Assembly (NCBI GenBank): GCA_003327435.1
Contig: QOQV01000001.1
Location: forward strand, 186,001 to 250,000
Direction of reading: 5' to 3'
DNA from: Ignavibacteriota bacterium
GTDB lineage: Bacteria; Bacteroidota; Ignavibacteria; UBA10030; BY39
DNA: 64,000 bases
Under the pieces are notes generated by a model, which worked only from the letters and a program-made list of their open reading frames with translations, ran no database searches and had not been told where the DNA came from. This document shows, in pieces, positions 45,020-56,522 of this stretch. Made by a program: the position numbers and the translations under genes. Within the stretch, counting starts at the first letter, position 1. Every line of letters begins with the position of its first letter.

Positions 45020-45853
45020 TTATTTTTTTGATCTTCTTTTTATTATATATTTGTTAGATAGCTTTCTGACTTTACGAGTTTTCTTTCCTTTTGTATGCCA
45101 GCCCCAAGGTGATACAGGATGAGGATTACCTTGAGGAGCTTTTCCTTCACCACCACCGTGTGGATGATCAACGGGATTTTGAACAACACCACGCGATTGC
45201 GGGCGAATGCCTAACCAGCGTGAGCGACCTGCTTTTCCAATGCTAATATTCTCATGCTCGAGATTACTTACAAAACCAATGGTAGCATAACATTTAGCAT
45301 GAATTTTTCGGATCTCACCCGAGGGCATTCTAACTGTAACAAAATCACCCTCTTTCGCCATAATTTGAATCGACACTCCTGCACTTCTTGCAAGTTGTCC
45401 ACCTTTTCCTGGTTTCAACTCTACATTATGGACAAATTCACCAACTGGAACATTTGCCAGAGGCATTGAATTTCCAACTTTTATTTCAGCTTCTGGACCA
45501 GACATCAGTGTTTCACCCACCTTCAAACCATTGGGTGCCAGGATATAACGTTTTTCGCCGTCTTTATAAGTTAAAAGTGCGATACGGGCAGATCTATTTG
45601 GGTCGTATTCGATGGCAGTCACTTTTGCTTCGATACCAATTTTATCTCTTTTGAAATCAATAATTCGGTATAGGCGCTTATGACCACCGCCTCTATGACG
45701 CGAAGTAATACGACCTGTATTGTTTCGACCGCCGGATTTCTTTAAAGGTTCGATTAAAGATTTTTCTGGAGTTGTTTTTGTAATCTCTTCGAACCCTGGG
45801 ACTGTCATCCAGCGAGTTCCAGGTGTAATCGGTTTTAATTTTCTTATAGCCAT
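45020..45853 (-). CDS. rplB: 50S ribosomal protein L2
   Basis: A 277-residue L2 of normal length. It shows [36 protein letters not shown] and the C-terminal [16 protein letters not shown], which contains the conserved histidine near the peptidyl transferase centre. AAGGAA precedes the ATG. A 68-base gap with a possible hairpin separates it from rplW, longer than other gaps in this operon. Confidence 0.98.
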   Translation of the reverse strand: MAIRKLKPITPGTRWMTVPGFEEITKTTPEKSLIEPLKKSGGRNNTGRITSRHRGGGHKRLYRIIDFKRDKIGIEAKVTAIEYDPNRSARIALLTYKDGEKRYILAPNGLKVGETLMSGPEAEIKVGNSMPLANVPVGEFVHNVELKPGKGGQLARSAGVSIQIMAKEGDFVTVRMPSGEIRKIHAKCYATIGFVSNLEHENISIGKAGRSRWLGIRPQSRGVVQNPVDHPHGGGEGKAPQGNPHPVSPWGWHTKGKKTRKVRKLSNKYIIKRRSKK

Positions 45854-45868
45854 ATCTATTTATTCCTT

Positions 45869-45908
45869 GGTCAGATAATATGAGTATTTAGTTACTCTTC
45901 TCCTGACC
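45869..45908 (-). promoter_or_regulatory. Possible RNA hairpin in the rplW-rplB gap
   Basis: GGTCAG (45869-45874) pairs with CTGACC (45903-45908), and inside it GAGTA (45882-45886) pairs with TACTC (45893-45897). The two helices are separated by asymmetric loops of seven and five bases. There is no U-tract, so it is not a terminator. It may protect the mRNA or regulate rplB. Confidence 0.35.
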
Positions 45909-45921
45909 CGCTAAGAATGGA

Positions 45922-46215
45922 TTATATATTTTCGAAGAATTCTATCTTATCACCTTCTTTTAGTGTTACGATAGCTTTTTTCCATTGTGCGGTCCTGCCT
46001 GTAAAGCGGCCGCGGCGGGTCAATTGAGTTTTCTGTTTTCCTTTATAATTAATTGTTCTAACACTTAATACTTTTACATTAAACTTTTTTTCAATCGCTT
46101 TCTGTATCTCAATCTTGTTAGCTTTCCTATCAACCTCAAAAGCATATTGCCTTTTTGATTCAAGCTCAGTCATCTTCTCAGTAACAATTGGTCTGAATAT
46201 TATCGTCGTATTCAT
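45922..46215 (-). CDS. rplW: 50S ribosomal protein L23
   Basis: A 97-residue L23, with [16 protein letters not shown], the [18 protein letters not shown] helix and a basic loop [15 protein letters not shown]. It is the main docking site for trigger factor and the signal recognition particle at the tunnel exit. It follows rplD by 15 bases. Confidence 0.97.
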   Translation of the reverse strand: MNTTIIFRPIVTEKMTELESKRQYAFEVDRKANKIEIQKAIEKKFNVKVLSVRTINYKGKQKTQLTRRGRFTGRTAQWKKAIVTLKEGDKIEFFENI

Positions 46216-46230
46216 AAAATTCTCTTTAGA

Positions 46231-46854
46231 TTAAAAAGTTTTTTGCAATTCTTCTACTGCACTTTTTTGAAATAACAATACTTTATTATTCATAACATCA
46301 TATGTCGACACTTTATTTGCTTCAATTATCTGCAAGTTAGGAATATTCCTCGATGCCAGATATAGATGTCTATCTGTTCGTGGAACCACAAATAAAGTTT
46401 TAGTACTTTCAAGCTTTAAAGCTTTTAATACTGTAAACATACTTTTTGTTTTTGGTTCTTCAAAAGTAAAATCTTCAACAATTTTTATATCAGATTCCTT
46501 TGCTCTATAACTAAGAGCAGATTTTCTGGCTAATTTTTTAACTTTTTCTGGTAGAGACATTGAATAATCTCGGGGAACAGGTCCAAAGATTGTTCCTCCA
46601 CCTTTCCAGAGTGGAGACCTAAAACTACCCACACGAGCTCTACCGGTGTGTTTTTGCCGCCATGGTTTTTTTCCGGTACCACTTACTTCTGCTCTGGTTT
46701 TTGTTTTATGCGTACCCTGTCTCTGATTTGCAAGATAAGCACGCACAGCTAAATAAATAGCATGATCATTCGGTTCAATCCCAAAGATATCTGGGTTGAG
46801 TGTGATTTTCTCACCGCTTGGTGTACCGTCTTTTTTATAAACTTCGAGTTCCAT
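46231..46854 (-). CDS. rplD: 50S ribosomal protein L4
   Basis: A 207-residue L4. The extended tunnel loop is visible in RQGTHKTKTRAEVSGTGKKP and GRARVGSFRSPLWKGGG. The globular part carries SALSYRAKESDIKIVEDF. In gammaproteobacteria L4 represses the S10 operon; no such leader was recognised here. It starts 2 bases after the rplC stop, with no Shine-Dalgarno sequence, which suggests coupled translation. Confidence 0.98.
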   Translation of the reverse strand: MELEVYKKDGTPSGEKITLNPDIFGIEPNDHAIYLAVRAYLANQRQGTHKTKTRAEVSGTGKKPWRQKHTGRARVGSFRSPLWKGGGTIFGPVPRDYSMSLPEKVKKLARKSALSYRAKESDIKIVEDFTFEEPKTKSMFTVLKALKLESTKTLFVVPRTDRHLYLASRNIPNLQIIEANKVSTYDVMNNKVLLFQKSAVEELQKTF

Positions 46855-46856
46855 TT

Positions 46857-47486
46857 TTATTTTGATTCTTTATGAATTTCTAAGTAACAGTTAATATGAC
46901 CGGGAACAGAACCTTTAACAAGCAATAGATTAGATTCTGGGATTATCTGGACCACCTTTAAATTTTTGATGGTTGTTCTTTTATTACCCATTCGTCCAGC
47001 CATGCGTTGACCTTTAAATACTCTTGAAGGATAAGAGCTTCCACCAATTGAACCCGGTGCTCTAACGCGATCGCTTTGACCATGAGTAACTGAACCGCCA
47101 CCAAAATGATGTCTTTTTACAACACCTTGAAAACCACGCCCTTTGGAATTGCCTGAAACCGAGACGATATCTCCCTTGGAGAAAATATTTTCCACTTTAA
47201 TAACATCACCCAATTTAAAGTTGGAGACATCAAAACCCTTAAATTCACGCAAAACCTTCTTTGGTGGTATTCCGGCTCTTTCAAAATGTCCCAATAAAGG
47301 TTTTGTAACTCGTGTTGGTTTTTTATCTTCGAATCCTAATTGAATTGCATCGTATCCGTCGTTTTCTTTTGTTTTAATCTGAGTTACAAAACAAGGTCCA
47401 GCTTCGATGATAGTGCATGGAATAACTTCACCATGTTCATCGAAGATACTTGTCATTCCTATTTTTTTTCCTAATATTCCAGTCAT
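46857..47486 (-). CDS. rplC: 50S ribosomal protein L3
   Basis: A 209-residue L3. It starts [21 protein letters not shown] and holds the long loop [21 protein letters not shown], which approaches the peptidyl transferase centre, followed by [18 protein letters not shown]. It is the second gene of the S10 cluster, 43 bases after rpsJ. Confidence 0.98.
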   Translation of the reverse strand: MTGILGKKIGMTSIFDEHGEVIPCTIIEAGPCFVTQIKTKENDGYDAIQLGFEDKKPTRVTKPLLGHFERAGIPPKKVLREFKGFDVSNFKLGDVIKVENIFSKGDIVSVSGNSKGRGFQGVVKRHHFGGGSVTHGQSDRVRAPGSIGGSSYPSRVFKGQRMAGRMGNKRTTIKNLKVVQIIPESNLLLVKGSVPGHINCYLEIHKESK

Positions 47487-47529
47487 TTTTCGTTAAGCAA
47501 ATTAATTTATGAATTTTAAATCTTAAGAA

Positions 47530-47838
47530 TTACACTTTTATTTCTACATCAACTCCAGCTGGTAGTTCAAGCTTCATCAGGGATTCAACTGTTCTTGAAG
47601 TCGAACTCAAGATATCGATTAAACGTTTATGAACGCGAGTTTCGAATTGCTCACGGGATTTTTTATCCACATGAGGCGACCGTAGTACGGTTATTACGGT
47701 CCTTTTAGTTGGTAAAGGAATCGGACCTGAAACAATTGCTCCAGTCTGTTTAACCGTCTTGATTATCTTTTCAGCTGATTTATCAATCAGATTATGATCG
47801 TAAGATTTTAATTTTATTCTAATTTTTTCACCAGGCAC
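47530..47838 (-). CDS. rpsJ: 30S ribosomal protein S10
   Basis: A 102-residue S10, containing [40 protein letters not shown] and the [19 protein letters not shown] end. Besides its ribosomal role, S10 (NusE) joins antitermination complexes with NusG, encoded at 62699-63259. The start is GTG at 47838 with GGAG nearby. It directly follows tuf. Confidence 0.97.
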   Translation of the reverse strand: MPGEKIRIKLKSYDHNLIDKSAEKIIKTVKQTGAIVSGPIPLPTKRTVITVLRSPHVDKKSREQFETRVHKRLIDILSSTSRTVESLMKLELPAGVDVEIKV

Positions 47839-47864
47839 GTGTAACTCCTAAAACATTAATTAGT

Positions 47865-49076
47865 TTATTCAATAATTTTTGTTACAACACCAGCACCTAC
47901 AGTCCTGCCACCTTCACGGATAGCGAAACGTAATCCTTCTTCCATTGCAATTGTAGTAATCAATTCTATCTCAAGATTGTCTACATTATCACCAGGCATA
48001 ATCATTTCAACTCCTGCTGGAAGGTGTGCTATACCTGTAACATCGGTTGTTCTGAAATAGAATTGTGGCCTGTAACCTGAGAAGAATGGTGTATGTCTGC
48101 CGCCTTCTTCTTTCTTGAGAACATAAACCTGTGCATTGAATTTTTTGTGTGGTGTAATTGAGCCAGGTTTAGCAAGTACCATTCCACGTTCCAATTCGTT
48201 TTTTTCAACACCACGTAGCAATACACCGATATTATCACCGGCGATACCTTCGTCGAGTTCTTTTCGGAACATTTCGACACCGGTTACAACTGCTTTCTTA
48301 TGCTGGTTCAATCCAATGATTTCTATTTCGTCACCAACACGAACACGTCCGCGTTCTACTCTTCCGGTACCGACAGTTCCGCGACCAGTAATCGAAAATA
48401 CATCTTCTACGGGCATTAAGAATGGTTTATCAACATCTCTTTGTGGAACTGGAATGTAACTATCAACTGCATCCATTAATTTGTAGATGCATTCAAAAGC
48501 TGGATCATCAACTTTTGAGTCTGGTTTCATTGCCTGTTCCATTGCTTTAAGTGCAGAACCACGAATGATTGGTATTTCATCTCCAGGAAACTCATATTGT
48601 TTTAACAAGTCGCGTAGTTCAAGTTCCACAAGCTCAAGAAGTTCCGGATCATCTACCATATCAACTTTATTAAGAAATACAACTATTCTTGGAACACCAA
48701 CCTGTCGAGCAAGTAGAATATGTTCACGTGTTTGTGGCATTGGACCATCATTTGCTGCAACAACAAGTATTGCACCATCCATCTGAGCTGCGCCAGTGAT
48801 CATATTTTTAATGTAGTCAGCATGACCTGGGCAGTCGACATGCGCATAGTGTCGCTTTTCAGTTGAATATTCCACGTGCGCTGTTGCAATTGTAATACCG
48901 CGTTCTCGCTCTTCTGGTGCATTATCGATAGAATCAAAGGTTCTAACTTGAGCAAGACCGCGTTTATTCAATACCATCGTGATCGCGGCTGTAAGAGTGG
49001 TTTTACCATGATCAATATGACCGATTGTACCGACATTAACATGGGGTTTGTCGCGTGTAAATTTTTCTTTTGCCAT
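47865..49076 (-). CDS. tuf: Translation elongation factor Tu
   Basis: A 403-residue EF-Tu. The GTPase motifs are GHIDHGKTT at about residues 19-27, DCPGHAD and NKVDMV. Domain 2 has [13 protein letters not shown], and the C-terminal barrel includes [14 protein letters not shown]. It delivers aminoacyl-tRNA to the ribosome. AGGAG precedes the ATG. It lies between fusA and rpsJ. This is the only tuf in the window; the copy often found between tRNA-Thr and tRNA-Trp is absent. Confidence 0.99.
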   Translation of the reverse strand: MAKEKFTRDKPHVNVGTIGHIDHGKTTLTAAITMVLNKRGLAQVRTFDSIDNAPEERERGITIATAHVEYSTEKRHYAHVDCPGHADYIKNMITGAAQMDGAILVVAANDGPMPQTREHILLARQVGVPRIVVFLNKVDMVDDPELLELVELELRDLLKQYEFPGDEIPIIRGSALKAMEQAMKPDSKVDDPAFECIYKLMDAVDSYIPVPQRDVDKPFLMPVEDVFSITGRGTVGTGRVERGRVRVGDEIEIIGLNQHKKAVVTGVEMFRKELDEGIAGDNIGVLLRGVEKNELERGMVLAKPGSITPHKKFNAQVYVLKKEEGGRHTPFFSGYRPQFYFRTTDVTGIAHLPAGVEMIMPGDNVDNLEIELITTIAMEEGLRFAIREGGRTVGAGVVTKIIE

Positions 49077-49128
49077 ATTTTTTCTCCTATTTAAATTGGG
49101 TGATTTAAATTTATTTTATTTAACATAA

Positions 49129-51225
49129 TTAAGCTACTAATGTTTTTTTTCCAGTCAAATTTTCAATGATCTGATCAGAGATATTTACCGGGACCAGATC
49201 ATAATGTGAAAACTGCATAGTATAAAGCGCTCTACCCTGTGTAAGTGAGCGTAATCTGGTTGCATATCCAAACATTTCTGATAGTGGTACAAATCCTTTT
49301 ATTACCTGAGCATCTTTACGAGACGACATACCTTCTATCTTACCTCTTCTGGAAGTCAGGTCACCTAAAACATCTCCTATGTAATCTTCAGGACATACAA
49401 CTTCTACATTCATTATTGGTTCAAGTATTACAGGTTTTGCTTTTCTTGCAGCTTCTCTGAATGCTAAAGAACCTGCAATCTTAAAGGACATTTCATCTGA
49501 GTCTACTTCATGATACGAACCATAGAAGAGACGGACTTTTACATCTACAACCGGATATCCTGCTATGACACCATTTTTCATCTGCTCAATTATTCCAGCT
49601 TCTACAGCAGGAATGTATTCTTTTGGAATAACACCGCCTTTGATATCATCAATAAACTCGAATCCTTTACCCTTCTCATTGGGTGAAACTTCAATTTCCA
49701 CATGAGCATATTGACCACGACCACCGGTCTGTTTTACATGTTTATATACTTGAGTTACGGTATCGGTGATTGTTTCTTTATACGCCACCTGTGGTTTTCC
49801 AATATTAGCTTCGACGCGGAATTCTCTCTTCATTCGATCAACAATAATTTCAAGATGCAATTCGCCCATTCCACTTATAATCGTCTGACCAGTTTCCTCA
49901 TTTGTTGAAACCCTGAATGTTGGATCTTCTTCCGACAATTTCGCCAGGGATTCACTTAAACGATCAGAATCCGCTTTTGTCTTAGGTTCGATGGCAATTG
50001 ATATCACAGGTTCTGGGAATTCCATTCTTTCAAGTATTATTGGATCTTTCTCATCTGTGAGTGTATCACCTGTACGTGTAAATTTTAAACCGACTGCAGC
50101 TACAATATCGCCAGCAAATGCCTCATCAATATCCTCGCGATGATTAGCATGCATTCTCAAAATTCGGGCTATTCTTTCTTTTCTATCACTAACAGAGTTA
50201 TATATATATGAACCCGATTTCAAAGTACCTGAATAAATCCTAAAATATGTTAACTTACCTACATAAGGATCTGTCATAATTTTAAATGCTAATGCAGTAA
50301 ATTTTTCATTATCAGATACTTTTCTTATAACTTTATCATTTTTGTTAGGATGATGCCCTACTACATCACCGATATCAAGTGGTGATGGAAGAAAATCTAT
50401 AACTGCATCAAGTAGATTTTGAACACCTTTGTTTTTGAATGAAGAACCACAGAGTACAGGGACAATGCTAACTTTCAAACAAGCTCTTCGTAAAACAGCT
50501 TTAATTTCATCCGGTGATATTTCTTTTCCATCTATATATTTTTCAAGTAATGTATCATCTTCATCAGAAATCGCTTCCAGCATTTTTGTACGATATAGTT
50601 GAGCTTTCTTTTTTAAATCTGCTGGTATATCAATGTCCTCATAAGTTGTGCCCAGCGTAGTCTCATTAAATATACGCGCTTTCATTGTTATCAAATCGAC
50701 AATTCCAGCAAACATTTCCCCTTCGCCTACTGGAATTTGTATTGGAACTGCATTAGCGCCCAAACGTTCGTGCATCATTTTTATAACATTCTGGAAATCA
50801 GCACCTACACGATCCATTTTGTTCACTAAAGCTATTCTTGGCACACCATATTTATCTGCCTGTCGCCACACTGTTTCTGACTGTGGTTCAACTCCACCTA
50901 CTGCACAAAACAAAGCTATAGCACCATCCAGAACTCTTAATGAACGCTCTACTTCCACTGTAAAATCAACATGACCGGGTGTATCGATTATGTTAATTCT
51001 GTGGTCTTTCCAGAAACAGGTTGTGGCTGCACTGGTAATTGTTATACCACGTTCTTTTTCCTGTTCCATCCAGTCCATAGTTGCGGCACCTTCGTGTACT
51101 TCACCCATACGATGCACGCGGCCAGTATAGAAGAGAATTCTCTCCGTGGTAGTTGTTTTACCGGCATCTATATGTGCCATTATACCGATATTTCTGGTTT
51201 TATTTAATGGATATTGTCTGGGCAT
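49129..51225 (-). CDS. fusA: Translation elongation factor G
   Basis: A 698-residue EF-G with canonical G motifs: AHIDAGKTT near residue 17, DTPGHVDF and NKMDR. The later domains have [12 protein letters not shown] and SRRGKIEGM. It drives translocation and, with ribosome recycling factor, subunit splitting. I chose the ATG at 51225 ([13 protein letters not shown]) over a TTG inside the rpsG end. It starts 4 bases after the rpsG stop. The divergent paralogue at 1526-3622 is a separate EF-G2. Confidence 0.99.
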   Translation of the reverse strand: MPRQYPLNKTRNIGIMAHIDAGKTTTTERILFYTGRVHRMGEVHEGAATMDWMEQEKERGITITSAATTCFWKDHRINIIDTPGHVDFTVEVERSLRVLDGAIALFCAVGGVEPQSETVWRQADKYGVPRIALVNKMDRVGADFQNVIKMMHERLGANAVPIQIPVGEGEMFAGIVDLITMKARIFNETTLGTTYEDIDIPADLKKKAQLYRTKMLEAISDEDDTLLEKYIDGKEISPDEIKAVLRRACLKVSIVPVLCGSSFKNKGVQNLLDAVIDFLPSPLDIGDVVGHHPNKNDKVIRKVSDNEKFTALAFKIMTDPYVGKLTYFRIYSGTLKSGSYIYNSVSDRKERIARILRMHANHREDIDEAFAGDIVAAVGLKFTRTGDTLTDEKDPIILERMEFPEPVISIAIEPKTKADSDRLSESLAKLSEEDPTFRVSTNEETGQTIISGMGELHLEIIVDRMKREFRVEANIGKPQVAYKETITDTVTQVYKHVKQTGGRGQYAHVEIEVSPNEKGKGFEFIDDIKGGVIPKEYIPAVEAGIIEQMKNGVIAGYPVVDVKVRLFYGSYHEVDSDEMSFKIAGSLAFREAARKAKPVILEPIMNVEVVCPEDYIGDVLGDLTSRRGKIEGMSSRKDAQVIKGFVPLSEMFGYATRLRSLTQGRALYTMQFSHYDLVPVNISDQIIENLTGKKTLVA

Positions 51226-51229
51226 TTTA

Positions 51230-51697
51230 TTACCATTTAAAATGTGCAAAAGCTTTATTGGCTTCAGCCATTTTATGTGTGTCTTCTTTCTTTTTTATTG
51301 ACGCCCCTTCATTATTTGCAGCCGCTATTAGTTCTGCCGCAAGTTTCTGGGACATTGATTTATCTTTTCTTTCATGAGCATAATTGATTAACCATCTGAT
51401 TGCAAGAGCGATACTACGATCTTCACGCACCTCAGTTGGGACTTGATATGTTGCACCACCAACACGGCGGGCTCGAATTTCTAACAGAGGTTTTACATTA
51501 TTGATTGCCTTATGGAATATTTCCAAGCCATTCGACTTTGTCTTGTTTTCAATAATTTCAATAGCATCATACACAATTTTCCGAGCAAGATGCTTTTTTC
51601 CTTTTTTCAAAACAGAATTTATAAATCTTGACACCAAAACATCATTATATTTTGGATCAGGAGTAATTGGTCTTTTTTCAGCTCTTCTTTTTCTCAT
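51230..51697 (-). CDS. rpsG: 30S ribosomal protein S7
   Basis: A 155-residue S7, with [24 protein letters not shown] at its start and [15 protein letters not shown] plus [18 protein letters not shown] later. It nucleates assembly of the small-subunit head. It follows rpsL by 10 bases and precedes fusA. In E. coli S7 regulates the str operon, which cannot be judged here. Confidence 0.98.
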   Translation of the reverse strand: MRKRRAEKRPITPDPKYNDVLVSRFINSVLKKGKKHLARKIVYDAIEIIENKTKSNGLEIFHKAINNVKPLLEIRARRVGGATYQVPTEVREDRSIALAIRWLINYAHERKDKSMSQKLAAELIAAANNEGASIKKKEDTHKMAEANKAFAHFKW

Positions 51698-51707
51698 TTT
51701 TTACTAC

Positions 51708-52091
51708 TCAAGCTTGTTGAGGTTTAGGTTTTTTTGCACCATATTTTGAACGACCCTGCTTTCTATCAGCTACACCAGCAGTGTCTAATGTACCTCTGAT
51801 AATGTGGTATCTAACGCCTGGAAGATCTTTAACTCTACCACCTCGAATCATAACTATCGAGTGTTCCTGCAAATTATGACCTTCACCAGGAATATATGCA
51901 GTTACTTCAATTCCGTTTGTTAAACGGACACGAGCCACCTTTCTCAATGCTGAATTTGGTTTTTTGGGTGTAGTAGTATAAACACGAGTACACACACCCC
52001 TGCGCTGAGGACATCTCTGAAGCGCTGGAGCTTTGCTTTTCCATGTTACTTTTTCGCGACTTTTTCTAACAAGCTGATTAATAGTCGGCAA
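51708..52091 (-). CDS. rpsL: 30S ribosomal protein S12
   Basis: A 127-residue S12. The decoding-centre loops are intact: [16 protein letters not shown] and [13 protein letters not shown] both keep the lysines whose change usually causes streptomycin resistance, so the wild-type state is predicted. The start is TTG at 52091 ([11 protein letters not shown] follows) with GGAG seven bases upstream and an in-frame stop before it, so no ATG start is possible. It is the first gene of the str operon, with its own promoter. Confidence 0.98.
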   Translation of the reverse strand: MPTINQLVRKSREKVTWKSKAPALQRCPQRRGVCTRVYTTTPKKPNSALRKVARVRLTNGIEVTAYIPGEGHNLQEHSIVMIRGGRVKDLPGVRYHIIRGTLDTAGVADRKQGRSKYGAKKPKPQQA

Positions 52092-52156
52092 TCTTTATCT
52101 CCAATTATTTGAATTAATACTTAAATTTGATTGAATTAATTATATTTAAGAGCACT

Positions 52157-52185
52157 AATATAAGAAAAATTTTTATTATAGTCAA
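52157..52185 (-). promoter_or_regulatory. Sigma-70-like promoter of the str/S10/spc operon
   Basis: On the minus strand TTGACT (52185-52180) and TATATT (52162-52157) are separated by 17 bases. Initiation near 52150 leaves a leader of about 60 bases to the rpsL TTG. It lies a few bases after the rpoC stop, so rpsL and later genes can be transcribed independently of rpoBC. No terminator was seen between rpoC and rpsL. Confidence 0.7.
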
Positions 52186-52191
52186 GAATTA

Positions 52192-55100
52192 TCATTTTGA
52201 GGTTTTTTTAACTCTTTTACGCGTCTTCTTCTTTACCTCTTTTTCTGGTTCTGGCTGTTCAACTACTTCCTGTGGAGTTTCGATAATTGGTTCAGGTATC
52301 TTAAATGGCTCCTTAGGAGTAACAAGTATATTTTGGAATTTCTTTAAGCCGGTTCCAGCTGGTATTAAATGACCAACAATAACATTTTCTTTTAAACCTA
52401 ACAAATAATCAACTTTTGCTGCAATTGCGGCATCAGTTAAAACTTTAGTTGTTTCTTGGAATGAAGCCGCTGAAATGAAACTCTCAGTTGAAAGCGACGC
52501 CTGTGTAATTCCGAGCAATATTGGTTCAGAAGTTGCTGGTTCGGCATCTCGATATTCAATGAGCTTCTTACCCTTCTTTTTCAATTCGTTATTTATTTCA
52601 CGAACTTTTTTCTTAGGTACTAACTGTCCATTCTTAAACTTCGAATCACCTTTACTTATAATATATAAAAGATCTTTCAAGGATTCGTTTTCTTTTGCTA
52701 GGGATAATTTATCAACGATATCACCTTCGATAAATCGAGTATCTCCAGAGTCGATAACTCTGACCTTTTGCATCATTTGTCTGACAATTATCTCAATATG
52801 TTTGTCGTTAATCCTTACACCCTGCATTCTATAAACTTCTTGGATCTCATTTACAAGATATGCTTGAACATCCTTTGGCCCTTTTATTCGTAGAATATCA
52901 TGTGGATCAATTGCACCATCAGTTAATCTTTCACCTGCTTTAATATGATCTCCATCCTGCACCAGAATATGCTTGCCAAGTGGAATCAAGTATTCTCTTC
53001 GGTCTTTGCCATCGTGCGTTTCGATTATTACCTCTCTCGATCCACGTTTCTGTGCACCAAATTTTACCACACCATCCAAATCTGCAACAAGAGCAGGGTT
53101 CGATGGTGTACGGGCTTCAAAGAGTTCTGTTACTCGAGGTAACCCACCAGTAATATCTCGAGTTTTACCAATTGCTCTTGGTATTTTTGCAATAATTGTA
53201 CCAGCACTTATTATTTCCCCATTATCAACCACAATATGCGAGCGAGTCGGAAGGTTATAAACTCCAACTTTTTCACCAGCTTCATTCTTTATGATAATCA
53301 TCGGGTTAATTTTTTTATCTTTGGATTCAATCACAACAGTTTGAATATGACCGGTTTGCTCATCTGGTTCCTGTCGATATGTTACATTTTCCTTCAGTCC
53401 AGCATATTCTACTTTACCTGAAGTTTCAGAAATAATTACAGCATTATAAGGATCCCATTCATACAACATATCACCTTTTTGTATGAAAGTACCTTCTTTA
53501 ACCTGCAATATCGCACCATATGGTACATCATACTTTGTCAACAACCTGTTTTCGTCATCATAGATCATTACACTACCACTTCTGCCTGTTACAATATGTT
53601 TATCTGATTCTTCATCAAGTTTTATAGATTTAATACCTTCGTATCTAACAATTCCACTGAACTTTGAAACAATCTGGCTTTGCGCTGCAATTAAACTTGC
53701 AGTACCACCAGTGTGGAAAGTACGGAGTGTAAGCTGTGTACCGGGTTCACCTATTGATTGAGCAGCTATAATTCCTACCGCTTCACCAACTTGAACTAAT
53801 TTACCAGTTGTTAAATTACGGCCATAGCATTTAGCACAAACACCACGTGGTGCTTCACAGGTCAATACCGAACGAATATTGACTTCTTCAATTGAAGTTT
53901 CAGAAATTCTTTGTGCAATTTCTTCAGTTATTTCTTCACCTGCACTAACGATTAATTCTTCAGTTAACGGATCATAAATATCATCCACCGCTACCCGTCC
54001 GAGTATTCTTTCATAAAGAGGTTCTTTAATATCTTCACCTTCTTTGAGAGCACCAATAGGTAACCCTAAAATTGTACCACAATCTTCCATAGTAATTATG
54101 GCATCTTGTGCGACATCCACCAATCTCCTTGTCAAATAGCCAGCATCTGCTGTTTTTAGTGCAGTATCAGCAAGACCTTTTCGAGCTCCATGGGTAGATA
54201 TAAAGTACTCGAGAACTGACAAGCCTTCACGGAAATTGGCAATTATTGGGTTTTCAATCAATTCGCCAGTGGAGCCAGACAAACTTTTTTGCGGTTTTGC
54301 CATCAAACCGCGCATACCGGCTAATTGTCGAATTTGCTCTTTTGAACCTCTCGCTCCCGAATCTACCATCATAAACAATGAATTAAATCCATCATTGGAG
54401 TGTTGTAGAGCTTCAAATAATCTATCAGCTACACGTGTTGTAGCACGTGTCCAGGTATCGATCACTTTATTGTATCTTTCACCTTGAGTTATGAATCCAT
54501 TGTAATATTGATTTTCAATATTATCAACATCTCTCTGAGCTTTTGCAATGATTTCTTCCTTTTCCTTTGGAATAATAACATCACCGACACTAACCGATAA
54601 TCCACCCTGCGTTGCATACTTAAATCCTATTGATTTTAATTCATCCAAAAACTCAGCAGTTTTCAGGTTACCGAATTTTCTATAAACCTGACCCACAAGT
54701 TGAGTTAACCGATTTTTATTTAGCAATTCATTAATAAATCCCATTCCTTTGGGAATAATCTGATTAAACAAAACCCTTCCAGTTGTTGTATCATACATCT
54801 GTCCATCAACTCTAACTTTAATTTTTGCATGAAGTCCCAACTTTCCAGAGTTGTATGCAACAATAACTTCTTCAGGTGAGGAGAACACCTTACCTTCGCC
54901 TTTATCTCCAGGTTTTGATTTTGTAAGATAATAACATCCCAAGACCTGATCCTGTGTAGGATGTACTATTGGCGAGCCATTGGCTGGCGATAATATATTA
55001 TGACTTGAGAGCATCAAAATTCTCGCTTCAAGTTGTGCATGATAGGATAATGGAACATGAACAGCCATCTGGTCTCCATCGAAATCAGCATTAAAAGCTG

Positions 55101-56493
55101 TACAAACCATAGGATGTATTCTAATGGCTCTACCTTCAACTAATACGGGCTGGAATGCCTGAATACCAAGACGATGTAAAGTAGGTGCACGATTTAATAA
55201 CACTGGATGCCCATCGATAATATTTTCAAGTACTTCCCATACTTCTGGAACTTTTTTCTCAACTTGTTTCTTGGCACTTTTTACTGTCTTTACAAGACCT
55301 CTTTCGATAAGTTTTCTTATGATAAACGGTTTGAAAAGTTCTACAGCCATTTCTTTTGGCAAGCCACATTCGTGTAATTTCAATTCAGGACCGACTACAA
55401 TTACTGATCGACCTGAATAATCTACTCTTTTTCCCAATAAGTTTTGGCGAAATCTCCCCTGCTTACCTTTTAACATATCGGCAAGGGATTTTAATGCACG
55501 ATTATTTTCTGATTTTACTGCTGTAGATTTTCTTGAATTATCCAGAAGAGAATCAACTGCTTCCTGAAGCATTCTTTTTTCATTTCTTAATATAACTTCA
55601 GGTGCTTTGATATCAATTAATCTTCTCAATCTATTGTTTCTGATGATTACGCGACGATATAAATCGTTCAAATCAGAAGTTGCAAATCGCCCACCATCGA
55701 GTGGTACAAGTGGTCTTAATTCTGGAGGAATAACTGGAATAACATCTAATATCATCCATTCAGGTTTATTAACTACTCCATCACCGCGGTCACGGAATGC
55801 ATCAAGTACGCGCAGGCGTTTAAGCATTTCCATCTTCTTTTGAGAAGCAGTTTCCTCTTTGAGTGCTACTCTAAGCTGTGCTATTTCAGCTTCCACATCT
55901 ATTTTCTTTAATAATGTTTTAAGAGCTGGGGCACCTATATCCGCAATAAATTTTCTTTCATCATTATCATCCAGCTCCTGATTATCTTCAGGTAAATTGG
56001 AGAGAATTTCAAGATATTGATCTTCAGAAATTAAATCAAGTGGTTTTAGTCCAGTAGGACCCGGTTGTATCACAATATAAGATTCATAATAGACCACCTT
56101 TTCAACATCTTTCATCGATAAACCAAGGACATAACCAATTTTAGACGGGGCAGATTTTACATACCATATGTGTGCGACCGGAACTGCAAGATATATATGT
56201 CCCATCCTTTCGCGACGAACACTCTTTTGTGTAACTTCAACACCACAACGATCACAGACTATTCCTTTATACCTTATTCTTTTATATTTTCCACAATGGC
56301 ATTCCCAATCGCGTACAGGTCCAAAGATTTTTTCACAGAATAGACCATCCTTCTCAGGTCTGAACGAACGATAATTTATTGTCTCTGGCTTTGTTACTTC
56401 ACCTCTGGATCGCTCAAGAATTAAATCAGGTGATGCCAGACTTATTCTTATTTTTGAAAATGTTTTTCTTGTTTGTGTTTCTGATTGTATCAT
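52192..56493 (-). CDS. rpoC: RNA polymerase beta' subunit
   Basis: A subunit of about 1433 residues. The N-terminal zinc site is seen in [20 protein letters not shown]. The catalytic [12 protein letters not shown] motif, which holds three aspartates for magnesium, lies at about residue 465. The second zinc site is in [13 protein letters not shown] near residue 880, and trigger-loop residues follow in the [19 protein letters not shown] segment. The C-terminus has a basic, lysine-rich tail. The ATG at 56493 is preferred to a TTG overlapping its GGAG. It starts 29 bases after rpoB. Confidence 0.99.
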   Translation of the reverse strand: MIQSETQTRKTFSKIRISLASPDLILERSRGEVTKPETINYRSFRPEKDGLFCEKIFGPVRDWECHCGKYKRIRYKGIVCDRCGVEVTQKSVRRERMGHIYLAVPVAHIWYVKSAPSKIGYVLGLSMKDVEKVVYYESYIVIQPGPTGLKPLDLISEDQYLEILSNLPEDNQELDDNDERKFIADIGAPALKTLLKKIDVEAEIAQLRVALKEETASQKKMEMLKRLRVLDAFRDRGDGVVNKPEWMILDVIPVIPPELRPLVPLDGGRFATSDLNDLYRRVIIRNNRLRRLIDIKAPEVILRNEKRMLQEAVDSLLDNSRKSTAVKSENNRALKSLADMLKGKQGRFRQNLLGKRVDYSGRSVIVVGPELKLHECGLPKEMAVELFKPFIIRKLIERGLVKTVKSAKKQVEKKVPEVWEVLENIIDGHPVLLNRAPTLHRLGIQAFQPVLVEGRAIRIHPMVCTAFNADFDGDQMAVHVPLSYHAQLEARILMLSSHNILSPANGSPIVHPTQDQVLGCYYLTKSKPGDKGEGKVFSSPEEVIVAYNSGKLGLHAKIKVRVDGQMYDTTTGRVLFNQIIPKGMGFINELLNKNRLTQLVGQVYRKFGNLKTAEFLDELKSIGFKYATQGGLSVSVGDVIIPKEKEEIIAKAQRDVDNIENQYYNGFITQGERYNKVIDTWTRATTRVADRLFEALQHSNDGFNSLFMMVDSGARGSKEQIRQLAGMRGLMAKPQKSLSGSTGELIENPIIANFREGLSVLEYFISTHGARKGLADTALKTADAGYLTRRLVDVAQDAIITMEDCGTILGLPIGALKEGEDIKEPLYERILGRVAVDDIYDPLTEELIVSAGEEITEEIAQRISETSIEEVNIRSVLTCEAPRGVCAKCYGRNLTTGKLVQVGEAVGIIAAQSIGEPGTQLTLRTFHTGGTASLIAAQSQIVSKFSGIVRYEGIKSIKLDEESDKHIVTGRSGSVMIYDDENRLLTKYDVPYGAILQVKEGTFIQKGDMLYEWDPYNAVIISETSGKVEYAGLKENVTYRQEPDEQTGHIQTVVIESKDKKINPMIIIKNEAGEKVGVYNLPTRSHIVVDNGEIISAGTIIAKIPRAIGKTRDITGGLPRVTELFEARTPSNPALVADLDGVVKFGAQKRGSREVIIETHDGKDRREYLIPLGKHILVQDGDHIKAGERLTDGAIDPHDILRIKGPKDVQAYLVNEIQEVYRMQGVRINDKHIEIIVRQMMQKVRVIDSGDTRFIEGDIVDKLSLAKENESLKDLLYIISKGDSKFKNGQLVPKKKVREINNELKKKGKKLIEYRDAEPATSEPILLGITQASLSTESFISAASFQETTKVLTDAAIAAKVDYLLGLKENVIVGHLIPAGTGLKKFQNILVTPKEPFKIPEPIIETPQEVVEQPEPEKEVKKKTRKRVKKTSK

Positions 56494-56522
56494 ATTTATA
56501 TGCTCCAAATTCTTTTTTTCAA

